Shown in pieces: positions 55,180-64,000 of a DNA stretch of 64,000 bases. The stretch comes from Podocnemis expansa (lineage: Eukaryota; Chordata; Testudines; Podocnemididae): the NCBI GenBank assembly GCA_007922195.1, contig ML682003.1, positions 6,579,195 through 6,643,194 on the forward strand. The letters are read 5' to 3'. Every line of letters begins with the position of its first letter. The first letter of the stretch is position 1. Made by a program: the position numbers and the translations under genes. Under the pieces are notes generated by a model. The model did not search any database, was not told where the DNA came from, and saw only the letters and a list, made by a program, of their open reading frames with translations.

Positions 55180-56010
55180 GATATTTTCTGTCTTATTTTC
55201 TTGCCCCTTCTTAATAATCACTAACCACTTGGTTGACTTTTTTGACTGCTGTGGCGCACTGAGCTGACATTTTCACAGAACCCTCCACACTGATTCCAAG
55301 ATCTCCTTCTTGAGCAGGAACAGCTAAGCTATCTTGAGTAATTTTATATCATTCACAAAGTAGCCACTTCGCTGTTTGCTCCTTTTTCCAGCTCACTAGT
55401 GATTACTCAGAACAGCACAGGTCCCAGTAGAAATCCTCTTTTGCGGGTCATGACACACTCAGTGACGTATAGATACCCGACAGGACACACCAGCCCACTC
55501 CCCCTAGGTCATACCCAGCCATCTCCCCAGGTCTCTGCACACACTTACCACTGCACAGTGACACAGTAATGTGTCCCAACACAGTGCTTGCGAACCATCC
55601 CACTGTTCATCTCTTTCCATTATGAAAACTGAACACTTATTTTTACCCTTTTACCAAGTACTGATTCATGACAAGAGACTCCCTGTTACATATGACTACT
55701 CAGTTTCCTTAAGAGCCTTTGGTGAGCGACCTTGCCAAAGGCTTTCTGAAAATCCAAGTACACTGTATCAGCCTTATCCACATGCTTGTTGACAACCTCA
55801 AAAATTCAACAGATGAGTGAACCATGACTTCCCTCTATAAACTCAGTTTGACGGCTTTTATCTGTGCGTCTAATAATTCCCTTCTTTACTAGTTTCTACC
55901 AATTTGCCAGGTACTGACATTAGGTTTATGAGCCTGTAAGAAGCAAGGATCACTGCTGAAGCCCTTTTTATAATTTGGTGTTACATTCACTACCTCTCGG
56001 TCATTCAAGT
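55180..56010 (-). mobile_element. CR1 LINE fragment with hAT insertion
   Basis: Phrases such as TTCCAAGATCTCCTTCTTGAG and AAAGGCTTTCTGAAAATCCA are antisense CR1 coding sequence. A decayed hAT-type MITE at about 55436-55600 interrupts it. Confidence 0.7.
55436..55600. mobile_element. hAT-type MITE, decayed
   Basis: The interior (GGTCATGACACACTC, CAGGACACACCAGCCCACTC) matches the copies at 1736 and 18227; the ends are degenerate and no clean TSD was found. Confidence 0.7.
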
Positions 56011-56044
56011 CTTGTTTCAGTGACAGGTGAAATGCTACAGTGAC

Positions 56045-56468
56045 AAGTTCCAGAGATAGAGCCGTGTTAGTCTAGTCCAGCAAAAACAAGTTTCTTTATT
56101 GCATGAGCTTTCCTGGGTAGAATCCCACCCTGTCAGATGCTTGAAAGGGAAAAAGGAAAAAAAGAGAATTCTACCCACATAACCTCACCCATTAAATACA
56201 TCTGTTAGCTTTTAAAAAGTGCCACAGAACTCCCTGTTTGTTATATTACAGTAAAAGAAGCAAGGTGTCCTGTGGCACTCCAGGATGAATATTTATTTAT
56301 CGCATGAGCTTTTGTTGGAGAAAAATCCCACTTTGTCAGATGCTCTGAAGTGGGATTTTCTTCCACAAAAGTTCATGTGATAAATAGATCTATCCGTTAG
56401 CCTTTAAAGTGCCACTGGACTCCTTACTTCTTTTGCTGAACCAGACTAACACACCTGCCCCTTGGGAA
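56045..56468. mobile_element. Cluster of Penelope-type tail fragments
   Basis: At least two tail copies, partly inverted relative to each other (GCACTCCAGGATGAATATTT...GAGCTTTTGTTGGAG followed by AAAGTTCATGTGATAAATAG...CCTTTAAAGTGCCACTGGAC). The second pair forms a loose palindrome like that at 24569-24743. Confidence 0.75.
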
Positions 56469-56857
56469 CTATATTACAGTACATAATTTTTCAATTTCAA
56501 ATGAGAGTCCCCCCTAAATTCTTGGATTAATACTATCAGATCATGGTGAGTTTACTGTTTAATTTAACCAGTAGGCATTCTTCCAGCTAATCAATCCACT
56601 AGCATAGCTCTAAGCCAACAGTGTCAAAACAAGCTGGATGCCTTACACGTGACTAAGGCTAATTAAAAGTGCTGCCCAGCCAAGGATCTGTCCCAAACAT
56701 GCCTTGGATGGGTTTCTGGTAATAAAAGACAGATTGCTCTGCTTACAACAAAAGCAGACAAGTGTACCATCCAATATCTGTACCAGTTGGGGAGAAGCAG
56801 AGGTCAGAAGAAACTGCTTTTGGTAGCTGATTTAAGAAGTACCCTGTCTTCTTAAAT

Positions 56858-57045
56858 CAGGGGTCTCAAACACCCAGCCCGTGGGCCACACGTGGCCCCT
56901 AAATCTATTTCTTGCTGCCCGTAACAACATTATCATTACTGATATTTGCAATACCGCTGTACGAAAAAGTTTCAGCGGTGCAGCCTGCAGGCTAATGAAC
57001 TAGTCGTCATGTGGCCCTCGTGGTGATTTGAGTTTGAGAGCCCTG
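56858..57045. mobile_element. hAT-type MITE
   Basis: The TIRs CAGGGGTCTCAAAC and GTTTGAGAGCCCTG have a 7/8 TSD TCTTAAAT and CCTTAAAT. Same family as 63090-63277. Confidence 0.88.
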
Positions 57046-57193
57046 CCTTAAATGCAACAAAAAACAGAGAACGTGTCCTTGGGACAGGACAGTGGCAATG
57101 ATGCTGGAGGGGGCTGTAGGAAAGGAAATGCTTCTCCTTTGTCACTTACGATTTCTGAGGGTGGCAATACCTTAACTTTAGGGCCTCCCTACC

Positions 57194-57442
57194 TAGGGTT
57201 ACCAGGCATCAGGCACCAGGACGACATGTCCTCTGTCCAGCAAGCATTTTAAAAATACATGATTTTGCCTGGCCTTTTACTTACAGGGGTTAACACATGC
57301 TGGTACACCCCAAAACACCTTATTTGTAGGGGGGACGCATTCCACGGCCCCCTAAAAACAGAAAGATATGACATTAATACCCCATTTTCTCCATGTGTCC
57401 TCCAACGGCCTCCCTTCCAGGCTTCGGCATCCGGCAGCCCCG
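57194..57442 (+). mobile_element. hAT-type element on the left side of the CpG island
   Basis: It starts TAGGGTTACCAGG and aligns throughout with 11893-12182. Its right end reads CCGGCAGCCCCG where the family has CTGGTAACCCTA. The flanks TCCCTACC and GCCCCACC match 6/8. It lies in the opposite orientation to the element at 58440-58698. Confidence 0.8.
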
Positions 57443-57560
57443 GCCCCACCTGCCCGCCCAGAGGGTCTGTATGCTGCGGCCCTAGCCCGCCTCGGGAAGT
57501 GACGGAGCAGGTGTAGCCGGAAGCTGTCCTCCCCGCCCCCACCAGCGGAAGCGACCCCGC

Positions 57561-57768
57561 TACAAGCCGCTCCCAGCATGCACCGCGCCGCCGGCCTCCC
57601 GACCGCTGCCCCCTCGGGGCGCGATGCCCTCCCAGCATGCAGTGCGCCACCGGGGCCTGAGACCCACCAAAAAAACTACAAGTCCCAGCATGCAAAGCGC
57701 CGCTCTCGGCCCAGCGGCTTCCGCCCGCCGGGCCTCCGTGTGGCGCGTTGCACGCTGGGAGTTGTAGT
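57561..57768. promoter_or_regulatory. Four ZNF143/THAP11-like motifs
   Basis: Four copies of a TCCCAGCRTGCANNGCGCC-like core occur at about 57561-57589, 57628-57648, 57675-57701 (plus strand) and 57742-57768 (minus strand). Copies 3 and 4 carry the full ACTACAA-TCCCAGC-TGC form of the ZNF143 (SBS) motif known from housekeeping promoters. Copies 1 and 2 keep mainly the CCCAGCATGCA half. Confidence 0.7.
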
Positions 57769-57804
57769 CCTGGCGGGGCCAGCTGTGAGGGGTCGGCCAC
57801 CCAC

Positions 57805-58110
57805 CTCCTCGCGGCTCCGTCCCAGCCGGTCTCGGTCTCCCCGCGGCGGCGACTTCCTCACTCCCTGGGCGCCTGGGAGCGGCCCAGCGGGCGGGGAAAG
57901 CTCGAGCAGGGCGCCTGCGCCTCAGCTGCCGTCCGGCTCCTCTCCGCGGCCCGCCGGGCCTCCGCCCGCCTCGCCATGTCCCCACCCAACCGGGGAGCAG
58001 CAGCCGCCCGAAAACACCCGACCGCCCTCGGCTAGCGGCCACCGAACCTAACCGACCCCTCCGACTCCCCGGGCGCCGGACGACAACAGGAGCCGCCGGC
58101 CCCGCCTCGC
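57805..58110 (-). other. MAF1: Candidate MAF1 non-coding exon 1
   Basis: A good minus-strand donor (GAG|GTGGGT) ends a possible exon at 57805. A minus-strand CCAAT box at 58190-58194 would place a start site around 58110. The 5' end is a guess from CCAAT spacing and the exon is inferred only because the ATG exon has an upstream acceptor. Confidence 0.35.
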
Positions 58111-58439
58111 CTCCCGCCACCGCCCCGAGCTGTCAGCCGCCCATTCCTACTGGAGGAGAGCAATGCCAATTGCCGAATCCTACCTTCTCATTGGCCAGAA
58201 GCAATGCAAATCACCCTCGGCACCGCCCCCCCCGAAGGGTGAGAACCCGCCTCTGGTAGGCTGCGCCTCCTCAGCCTCTGGTTGGCTGGCCGGGACAAAG
58301 GGAGCCGCTGTCAGTCAAGTGCGGGTGCGAGGGGCGGGCCCTGCTGCGGCCGGCGGGCGGCTCTTAAAGGGACACCGGCCGCGGGGGCGTGGCCTTGGCT
58401 CGGCTGCAGGGGGGGCGGCTAGTCCCCTGCCCCTGCCCC

Positions 58440-58698
58440 TGGGGTACCAGGTACCAACGCCTGGAAAAAAGGAGAACACGTGGAGAAACTGTAGTATTAA
58501 TGTCTTGTTCTTCTCTTTCTAGGCGGCCCGGGAACGCTTCCCCCTAAAATTAAGGTATTCCAAGGCATTCCAGCCTGCTTTAACCGCTGTAAGTAAAAAC
58601 CCAGACAAAATCATGTGTTTTAAAATGCCTGGCAGGCAGAGGACGTGAAGGTAGAAAAGAGGCCATGTCCTCCTTTTGTGTGACATCTGGTAACCCTG
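58440..58698 (-). mobile_element. hAT-type element on the right side of the CpG island
   Basis: Its reverse complement starts CAGGGTTACCAGATGTCAC and aligns throughout with 11893-12182, ending TGGTACCTGGTACCCCA. The flanks CCTGCCCC and TCTGCAAC match 5/8. Confidence 0.82.
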
Positions 58699-58699
58699 T

Positions 58700-59090
58700 C
58701 TGCAACCCACCTCACCCCGGGGACCAGACCCTGTAACCCCCCATGTGCTGCCACTGCACCCCCTCACCCCAGCGGAGAGACCCTGTATCCCCTCACATGC
58801 TGCTACTGTACCTCTCAACCCAGGGGTCAGTCCCCCTAATCCCCCCAGGTGCTGTCACTGCACTCCCTCAGCCAGAGGCCAGACCCTGTATCCCCCCCAG
58901 GTGCAGCCCCTGTGCCCCTCACCCCAGGGGCCAATTCATCTACCCCCCCAATGCAGCCCCTGCATCTCCTGACCCCAGGGCTTAGTCCCCCTTATCTCCT
59001 CCAGGTGCAGCCCTTGCTCCCCCTCACCCCAGGGGCCAGTCCCTCATATCCCTCCAAGGTGCATCCCCTGCATCCCCTCATTCTCCCCCT
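58700..59090. repeat. 52-bp C-rich minisatellite
   Basis: About seven units of the form CCCTGTATCCCCCCAGGTGC followed by AGCCCCTGCACCCCTCACCCCAGGGGCCAG, spaced about 52 bp, divergent. It directly adjoins the hAT-type element. Confidence 0.85.
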
Positions 59091-59996
59091 TTTCCCAGGG
59101 AGGGGTTCATCTGCTAGCTATATCTGCCCACCCCAGGCCAGTCCCCTTCCAGTTCTGCACTCCCCAATGAGCTCTCTCCATGGGACACTCAGCCTTTAGC
59201 AGCTGTTACTAGCCTCTAGCCTTGCTGGCTGGAACTGGCTTTGAGGAGTCCTGGGCTTCGAGAGGCCACCATTCACTAGCATGACACTCAGGAGCCCACA
59301 CACTTTCTTCTCATTTAAGGGCCTTGGTGCCATAGGTTGACATGAGGAAGCTGAAACTTAGCAGACAGCAGCTGAGTGAGCCAACAAAGGTTTCAGCAGC
59401 TGGCACTGATGTGTTGTTGGTTGCTGTCGCTTTCCAGAGTGAAAGAAATCAGGCCCTGTCCCAATTCACAAGGTACCTAATGGTCTGAGCTGCTTCAACA
59501 ACTGCTCATCCCTTTGTGAACCTTCCAGACAGCAGCACTACACAGCGATGCTAAACCAAGGATCGAGATAGAATGGGTGCATGGAACACAGCATTTCCAA
59601 CTCAGGAGCCAGCTGTGAGACACATTAGGAGAGCTGATGAAATCCCACCTGACTATGTCCCAATCCAGGGGCTGGCAACTCAAAAGATATAAAAAGCTAT
59701 TTTAAAAAATTCCTCTGATACCCACGTGTTTTGAGAACTGCAATGAATGTGGCCTCCTGGGAGGGGAGCTGGGCCAGGGCACCTGCTGCAGGGGGTGAGG
59801 GAGCCTGGAACCAGGAGTGGGCCAGCTGCAGGGTTCTCTGTGTCAGGGCAGAGCCCAGAGCCACAAGGGCAGCCAAAGAACAGCATGCAGCTCCGGAGCC
59901 TCAGCTTGCAGACCGCTCTCATGATCTGAACATGAGGCAAGGCCCGTATCTTTCATCCCACTAACTGAACAAATGATGGGTCTGACAGCACTTATA
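59091..59996. other. Unclassified non-coding sequence
   Basis: No exon of SHARPIN or another recognised gene, no repeat ends seen. Confidence 0.35.
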
Positions 59997-60150
59997 AATT
60001 TCATCTGAGGAAGTGGGATCTTGTCCCATGAAAGCTCATGCAAAAAATAAATCTGTTGGTCTTAAAGTGCCCCACAACTCCTTGTAGCACTTTTAAAGAC
60101 CGACAAATGTATTTATCACATGAGCTTTCATGAGACATCATCCCACTTCA
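59997..60150. mobile_element. Penelope-type tail fragments, inverted pair
   Basis: ATCTGAGGAAGTGGGATCTTG...CATGAAAGCTCATG and, after CTCCTTGTAGCACTT, GAGCTTTCATGAGACATCATCCCA form opposite-facing tail pieces. Confidence 0.75.
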
Positions 60151-60869
60151 TCAGCGAAGAACAGGAGACATTCCAGGGAAAGAAACAGAATAGAAGGAGG
60201 AAATTTTAAAATAAATTTAAAAAGTCAGACCTCCAGAACAAAGTAAAGTGTGCAAAAATTACTTCTGGTGTGATATTTAATTATGGTATGGCACACTGAT
60301 AGGAGCTTGACTCAAATTATAACCTAGCTGATTCTTTCCCTGAGGGCAGCATCTTCATATCTCATGGCCATTTATGACCGAACAGGCTGCTGGTACTCAA
60401 TCCTACGTTTGGAAAGAGAACACTAACCCTCTCTCTGCCAACTCTCTTGAGTCTGTACACAGACCCTACATTTGTGGTGTGCCCAAATGCTGGTGGTTAT
60501 TTTGTTTTCTACAGACAAGAAAACAAGAGGGTTTAGACCCTGATTTGGTAAATATGGCATAGGCAGGTATGAGATTTCATCCCCGAACAAGCAAATACAG
60601 TTTTCCTCTGCTGATGCCAGACCACCAGAGGCAAGAATGAATGTGTGTAAGGCTAACTTGGCGGGGATCTATGCAACACATTGGGGCAGTTCTGCTTCTC
60701 TTGAGCGGGCAATGGTGTGCATGCAAGCTCACCACTTCACTATTGCATGTTTTTATTTCAATGACAAAGCAGTTCATAAAAGCCAGTGTGGTCCTGCTAA
60801 GGCTGGAAGCTGACAGAAGCCTCCCAGAGAAGCTTCAGGGACAGCTGCAAGGAACACTTGGACAAACAT

Positions 60870-61030
60870 TTGTGATGGGTAAATAATAAAGAGGACAGGA
60901 CAGTTATAGACAGCACTATGGATCACATCCTAAGATGGATGCAAGCAAACACAATGCATTTTAAAACAGCCAAATGTAAGGTCAGACATCTAGAAACAGA
61001 CTATAGGGCATTGTGACATTGCCCCAAGTA
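60870..61030 (+). mobile_element. CR1 fragment, sense
   Basis: GCATTTTAAAACAGCCAAATG and AAGGTCAGACATCTAGAAAC correspond to a conserved sense CR1 RT stretch. Confidence 0.6.
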
Positions 61031-61127
61031 GGGTCTGGGCTGATGGGACAACTGTGTCCCTTCAGTTCTCTAGCTCTTAGTGCCTTTTACATTGCTTTGC
61101 TGTGAGAGCCTCCACTCCTGGTTTTAA

Positions 61128-61218
61128 AAAAAACAAGGAGTCATGTGGCACTTTCAGACTAAGATTTATTTTTCGCATGAGCTTTTGTGGGAGAAAATCC
61201 CACTTCGTCAGATCCTGA
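61128..61218. mobile_element. Penelope-type tail fragment
   Basis: AACAAGGAGTCATGTGGCAC, GAGCTTTTGTGGGAGAAAATC and CCACTTCGTCAGAT identify it. Confidence 0.8.
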
Positions 61219-62329
61219 CACTGCCTTCAGCATGTGAATCACTCCCAGCTACACGGCATGACTGCTCTAGCCAGACGCCCACGAATTATATTATAGAGCA
61301 AACCAACTATTCCATCCTAGATATTCCCCGAAAAAAGTGCATCTTGTACTGCTAGCTCATACAAAGTCCATGATTCATAGAAAATAATACACACAAATCC
61401 TCTTGTCTAAGATAGAGCTCCCCAAACACTTCAGTCCAAACACATGCTGGTTTAGAGAAAATGATAGAGTGAGTTTATTAGCACAAGAGGATTTTAAATG
61501 ATTACAGATAATAAGGTATAAAAGTCAGAATTGGTCACAAAGTCATTAAAAGGTAAAATGCATATAATACCTAACTGAACAAGCTAAGTGAATTCAAAGC
61601 AAAGGTTTCTCTCTCTGTGTGCTTTTGCCATCATACTGTCTGGAATCCTTTCAGACAGGACTCTTTCTCCAGTTCAGCATTAATTTCTTTGTCCTTCAGG
61701 CGTTGTTGATGCTGTGAGCAGAGTTCAAGTGAGAAATATTTTGGAGCCTCCACTCTCTTTTCTTAGAAAATCATTGCCAACCCCCACTGAGATTCAGCAG
61801 TTTGTGGGACGGGAACCTCCTCTTGTTTCTTTGCCAAGCTGTAAATTTCTCACTCAGACCCTTCTTTCTGCCAAAGAAGGACCACTTGATCAGGTGATGA
61901 TCCACTTGAGTTTGTTGACACCTGGCTTTCTGGCTGAGGTGTCAGTTTGCTTTTTTGTCTTTGAGAAACTGTGCCTTTTCTCCTAAATTTAGAATATATC
62001 TCACTAATTTTATACAATCCAATCTGTAACTTTACATACAGTGTGGCCACATGTATTTTACCAGAACAGTAATGGTCAGCACATTATGCATTTTCAAATG
62101 GTACCTCCCAAGGCCCACTTTGTAGGCAACCCAATATAGCTCAGCAAAAAAGTTGGACAGAGGAACACATGCTGTCCTGGCCATGCTCACTAGATGAAGA
62201 TTCTCTCTTGGGAAGCTGAGGCCCTGAAAAAAGATTTGGGGGCTTTGGTGGGTAATCAGGTGAAGATGAACTCCCAATACAATGCAGGGGCCAAAGGGCT
62301 GATGTGATTATTGGATGGATAAACAGGAA
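61219..62329. other. AT-rich non-coding sequence
   Basis: It is possibly an antisense LTR or other retroelement (TTTATTAGCACAAGAGGATT and repeated AAAGTCA-AAAGG), but no ends were found. Confidence 0.3.
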
Positions 62330-62645
62330 CCTTGACTGAAACTAGAGAGGCTGGTTTCACCTCTGTGTTTAGCACTGGTGCAACCACTACTGGAATCTTG
62401 TGTCCTGGTCTGGTGGCTACAGTTGAAGAAGAATGTTGAAAAATTAGAGAAGAGTCACAAACACGTTTAAAGGATTAGAAAATGTCTGATGGTGACAGCC
62501 CTGAGGAGCACAGCAAAAAGGTCAGGGGTCACTTGATCACAGTCTGCGAGTCCCCAGACAGGAGGGGAAACTTGTAATAATCACAGAAGTGAAGGGCCTG
62601 AATGGGTCGTCTAGTCCAGTCCCCTGCATCCAGAGCAGGGCTAAG
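62330..62645. mobile_element. CR1 fragments, sense then antisense
   Basis: ACTACTGGAATCTTGTGTCC-TGGTCTGGTGG is sense CR1; GTCGTCTAGTCCAGTCCCCTG near 62610 is an antisense 3' end. Confidence 0.65.
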
Positions 62646-62657
62646 GAATAACTGGAC

Positions 62658-63057
62658 CAGTGGTTCCCAGCCTGAGGTCTGGGGGCCGCTGGGTGTCTGT
62701 GGACATGTTCCAGGGAATCCATGGCATTTCTTGCTGTCAGGGCCATAACCCAGCTGCAGCCCCAACACTCCCTGCCAGGGCTGCCTCTCCTCACCTGTGG
62801 CCAGATCCTGGCAGGGGGCTGGGGCTGGGGCAGCTCTGCAGCAGGGGCAGGGGGCCATAACTGCCGTGGCTCAGCTTCCCAGCAGTGTGGGCTATGGTAG
62901 TAGTGGCGCTGTTTGCCAGCTGTCCCAGTGGTGCTGCCAGAGCTGCAGGGGCCAGATTACATAATCAGCCAGAGGGGCTGCAAAGATTTTTTTTTTTTTT
63001 TTTTTTTGGTTTTGGTTAAAAAGGGGTGCCCAGCCTGAAAAAGGTTGGGAAGCCCTG
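62658..63057. mobile_element. hAT-type element
   Basis: The ends CAGTGGTTCCCAGCCT and AAGGTTGGGAAGCCCTG have a 7/8 TSD AACTGGAC and AACTAGAC. A run of about 20 T lies near 62987-63007 inside. Confidence 0.82.
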
Positions 63058-63089
63058 AACTAGACTATAGTGGGCTCTTTGATGTAGCA

Positions 63090-63277
63090 CAGGGGTCTCA
63101 AACTCAAATCACCATGAGGGCCGCATGAGGGTTAGTATGGGAGCCCAAGGGCTGCACCCCTGAAACCTTTCCATACAATGATATTGCAAATATCGGTAAT
63201 GATTGTGTCATTGTGGGCTGCAGGAAAGAGCTTTAGGGGCTGCATGTGGCCCACAGGCTGCATGTTTGAGACCCCTG
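63090..63277. mobile_element. hAT-type MITE with perfect TSD
   Basis: The perfect TIRs CAGGGGTCTCAAAC and GTTTGAGACCCCTG are flanked by ATGTAGCA on both sides (63082-63089, 63278-63285). 188 bp. Confidence 0.95.
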
Positions 63278-63799
63278 ATGTAGCAGGAGAAAGCGTAACA
63301 TCATCCAAGGGCTGGATGCTGAAGCTAAACAAATTGAGACTGGACATAAAATGTCTATTTTTATCAGTAAGGGTAATTAACTATTGGCCCAATTTACCAA
63401 GGCTCAGGCTGGATCCTCCATCCCTGACAAGTTTTAAACCAAAGGGAGTGTTTTGTTTCGCACAAGATCAGCTCCAGTTTACACAGTGTTGCTGTGGGGC
63501 AGGCCTGCAGCAGAGGGGAGAGTGGGTGCTCGGAGGGCTCCCATGGAGGCTGCAGATGGGGCCCCGAGGAAAGCTCCTCCTTGTGCCCAGTCCCCAGTGC
63601 TTCCTTTAGGGGCCGGCGCAGTTGAGCCCAGGCTGGTGCAGCTGGGGGGCTGCTGCTGATCCCCACTGGGGCCCGTCTTTGTCTCCTGGTGGCTGGGAGG
63701 CCCGGCTGTGCTAGGTGCTGCACAGGGAACTCGCAGGCGGCCCCGCCCTGCTGGTGCGGCACGGGAGAGGAGCTGGAGCAATTGCTCGGCTGCAGCCCA

Positions 63800-64000
63800 G
63801 CGCTACCCTTACCCTTACCCTTACCCCTACCCCTACCCCTACCCCTACTTACTGCTACCTCTACGCACCCCTACCCTTACCCTACCCTACCCTACCCCTA
63901 CTTACTGCTACCTCTACGCACCCCTACCCTTACCCCTACCCCTACCCCTACTTACTGCTACCTCTACGCACCCCTACCCTTACCCTACCCTACCCTACCC
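63800..64000. repeat. Telomere-like C-rich higher-order repeat
   Basis: Runs of CCCTA, CCCCTA and CCCTTA alternate with a fixed segment CTTACTGCTACCTCTACGCA, which starts at 63848, 63901 and 63951 (spacing 53 and 50 bp). The canonical vertebrate telomere unit CCCTAA is not present. The array runs off the window edge. Confidence 0.9.

Larger units (their letters stand above)
44033..57804 (-). other. MAF1: MAF1 intron 1 (probable)
   Basis: If the CpG island holds exon 1, this ~13.8-kb span is intron. It holds PLE tails, CR1, hAT-type elements and simple repeats listed separately. 44700-47400 and 51000-53190 contain no recognised coding exon or repeat family; the plus-strand frame at 44761-44973, which starts within a GAGATGGCGGC context, has no known homologue. 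Confidence 0.5.
57443..58439. promoter_or_regulatory. CpG island, probable MAF1 promoter
   Basis: This is a roughly 1-kb block very rich in GC and CpG in an otherwise AT-moderate, repeat-filled stretch. It has several CCAAT boxes (for example 58166-58170, and ATTGG at 58190-58194, which reads CCAAT on the minus strand), an octamer ATGCAAAT at 58204-58211, and four ZNF143-like motifs at 57561-57768. It is the only strong CpG island 5' of MAF1. In human, MAF1 and SHARPIN share a head-to-head promoter, so bidirectional use is plausible, but no SHARPIN coding sequence is recognised on the plus strand. Confidence 0.75.

Noticed and set aside
57578..58120. Frames of 157-186 codons in the CpG island on both strands
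   Set aside because: High GC removes stop codons; the peptides are Pro/Arg/Gly-rich with no domain and do not resemble SHARPIN.
3700..63285. CRISPR array, prophage or bacterial-type system
   Set aside because: All repeated short sequences are explained by CR1, Penelope, hAT and LTR copies or minisatellites; genes are intron-split vertebrate genes.
63800..64000. True chromosome-end telomere
   Set aside because: The CCCTAA hexamer is absent and a 20-bp non-telomeric segment is part of every unit.

Overview
The window is vertebrate nuclear DNA, most likely from a non-avian sauropsid, and a turtle fits best. It has intron-split genes with GT-AG boundaries. It also has many CR1 LINE 3' ends, Penelope-like (PLE) fragments including a GIY-YIG coding remnant, ERV-type solo LTRs and many short hAT-type elements with 8-bp target-site duplications (TSDs). 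The turtle call is inference from repeat content; a crocodilian is possible.

Two protein genes can be reconstructed exon by exon, both on the minus strand. MAF1, the repressor of RNA polymerase III, has seven coding exons between 43978 and 33751. They join in frame into 252 residues and a stop, close to the usual vertebrate length. WDR97 (KIAA1875), a WD-repeat protein, starts at 29208. Twelve exons join in frame down to 15495, a thirteenth is probable at 9323-9168, and more tentative 3' exons lie at 8200-8058 and 4625-4483. MAF1 next to WDR97 in the same orientation matches the mammalian order SHARPIN-MAF1-WDR97. SHARPIN itself was not recognised, although a CpG island suited to the shared MAF1/SHARPIN promoter lies at 57443-58439.

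Layout. 1-2055: two joined LTR families with nested inserts. 2056-9140: WDR97 3' region with an intragenic duplication, a hAT element and a solo LTR. 9147-29208: WDR97, with introns holding LTRs, CR1, PLE, hAT and minisatellites. 29209-31490: short intergenic stretch with GC-rich WDR97 upstream sequence. 31498-43978: MAF1 3' UTR and coding exons; one intron holds a 10-N assembly gap flanked by a 47-bp exact duplication. 44033-57804: a long, repeat-rich first intron of MAF1. 57443-58439: CpG island with four ZNF143-like motifs, flanked by inverted copies of one hAT-type element. 58440-64000: minisatellites, CR1/PLE/hAT debris and a telomere-like C-rich higher-order repeat running off the edge.

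MAF1 carries information from growth and nutrient signalling to RNA polymerase III output. WDR97 is a poorly characterised WD-repeat protein. No operon-like or accessory gene system is present. The novelty lies in repeat architecture: the bracketed promoter, expanded minisatellites inside transposons, a palindromic PLE insertion and a duplicated exon-like segment.
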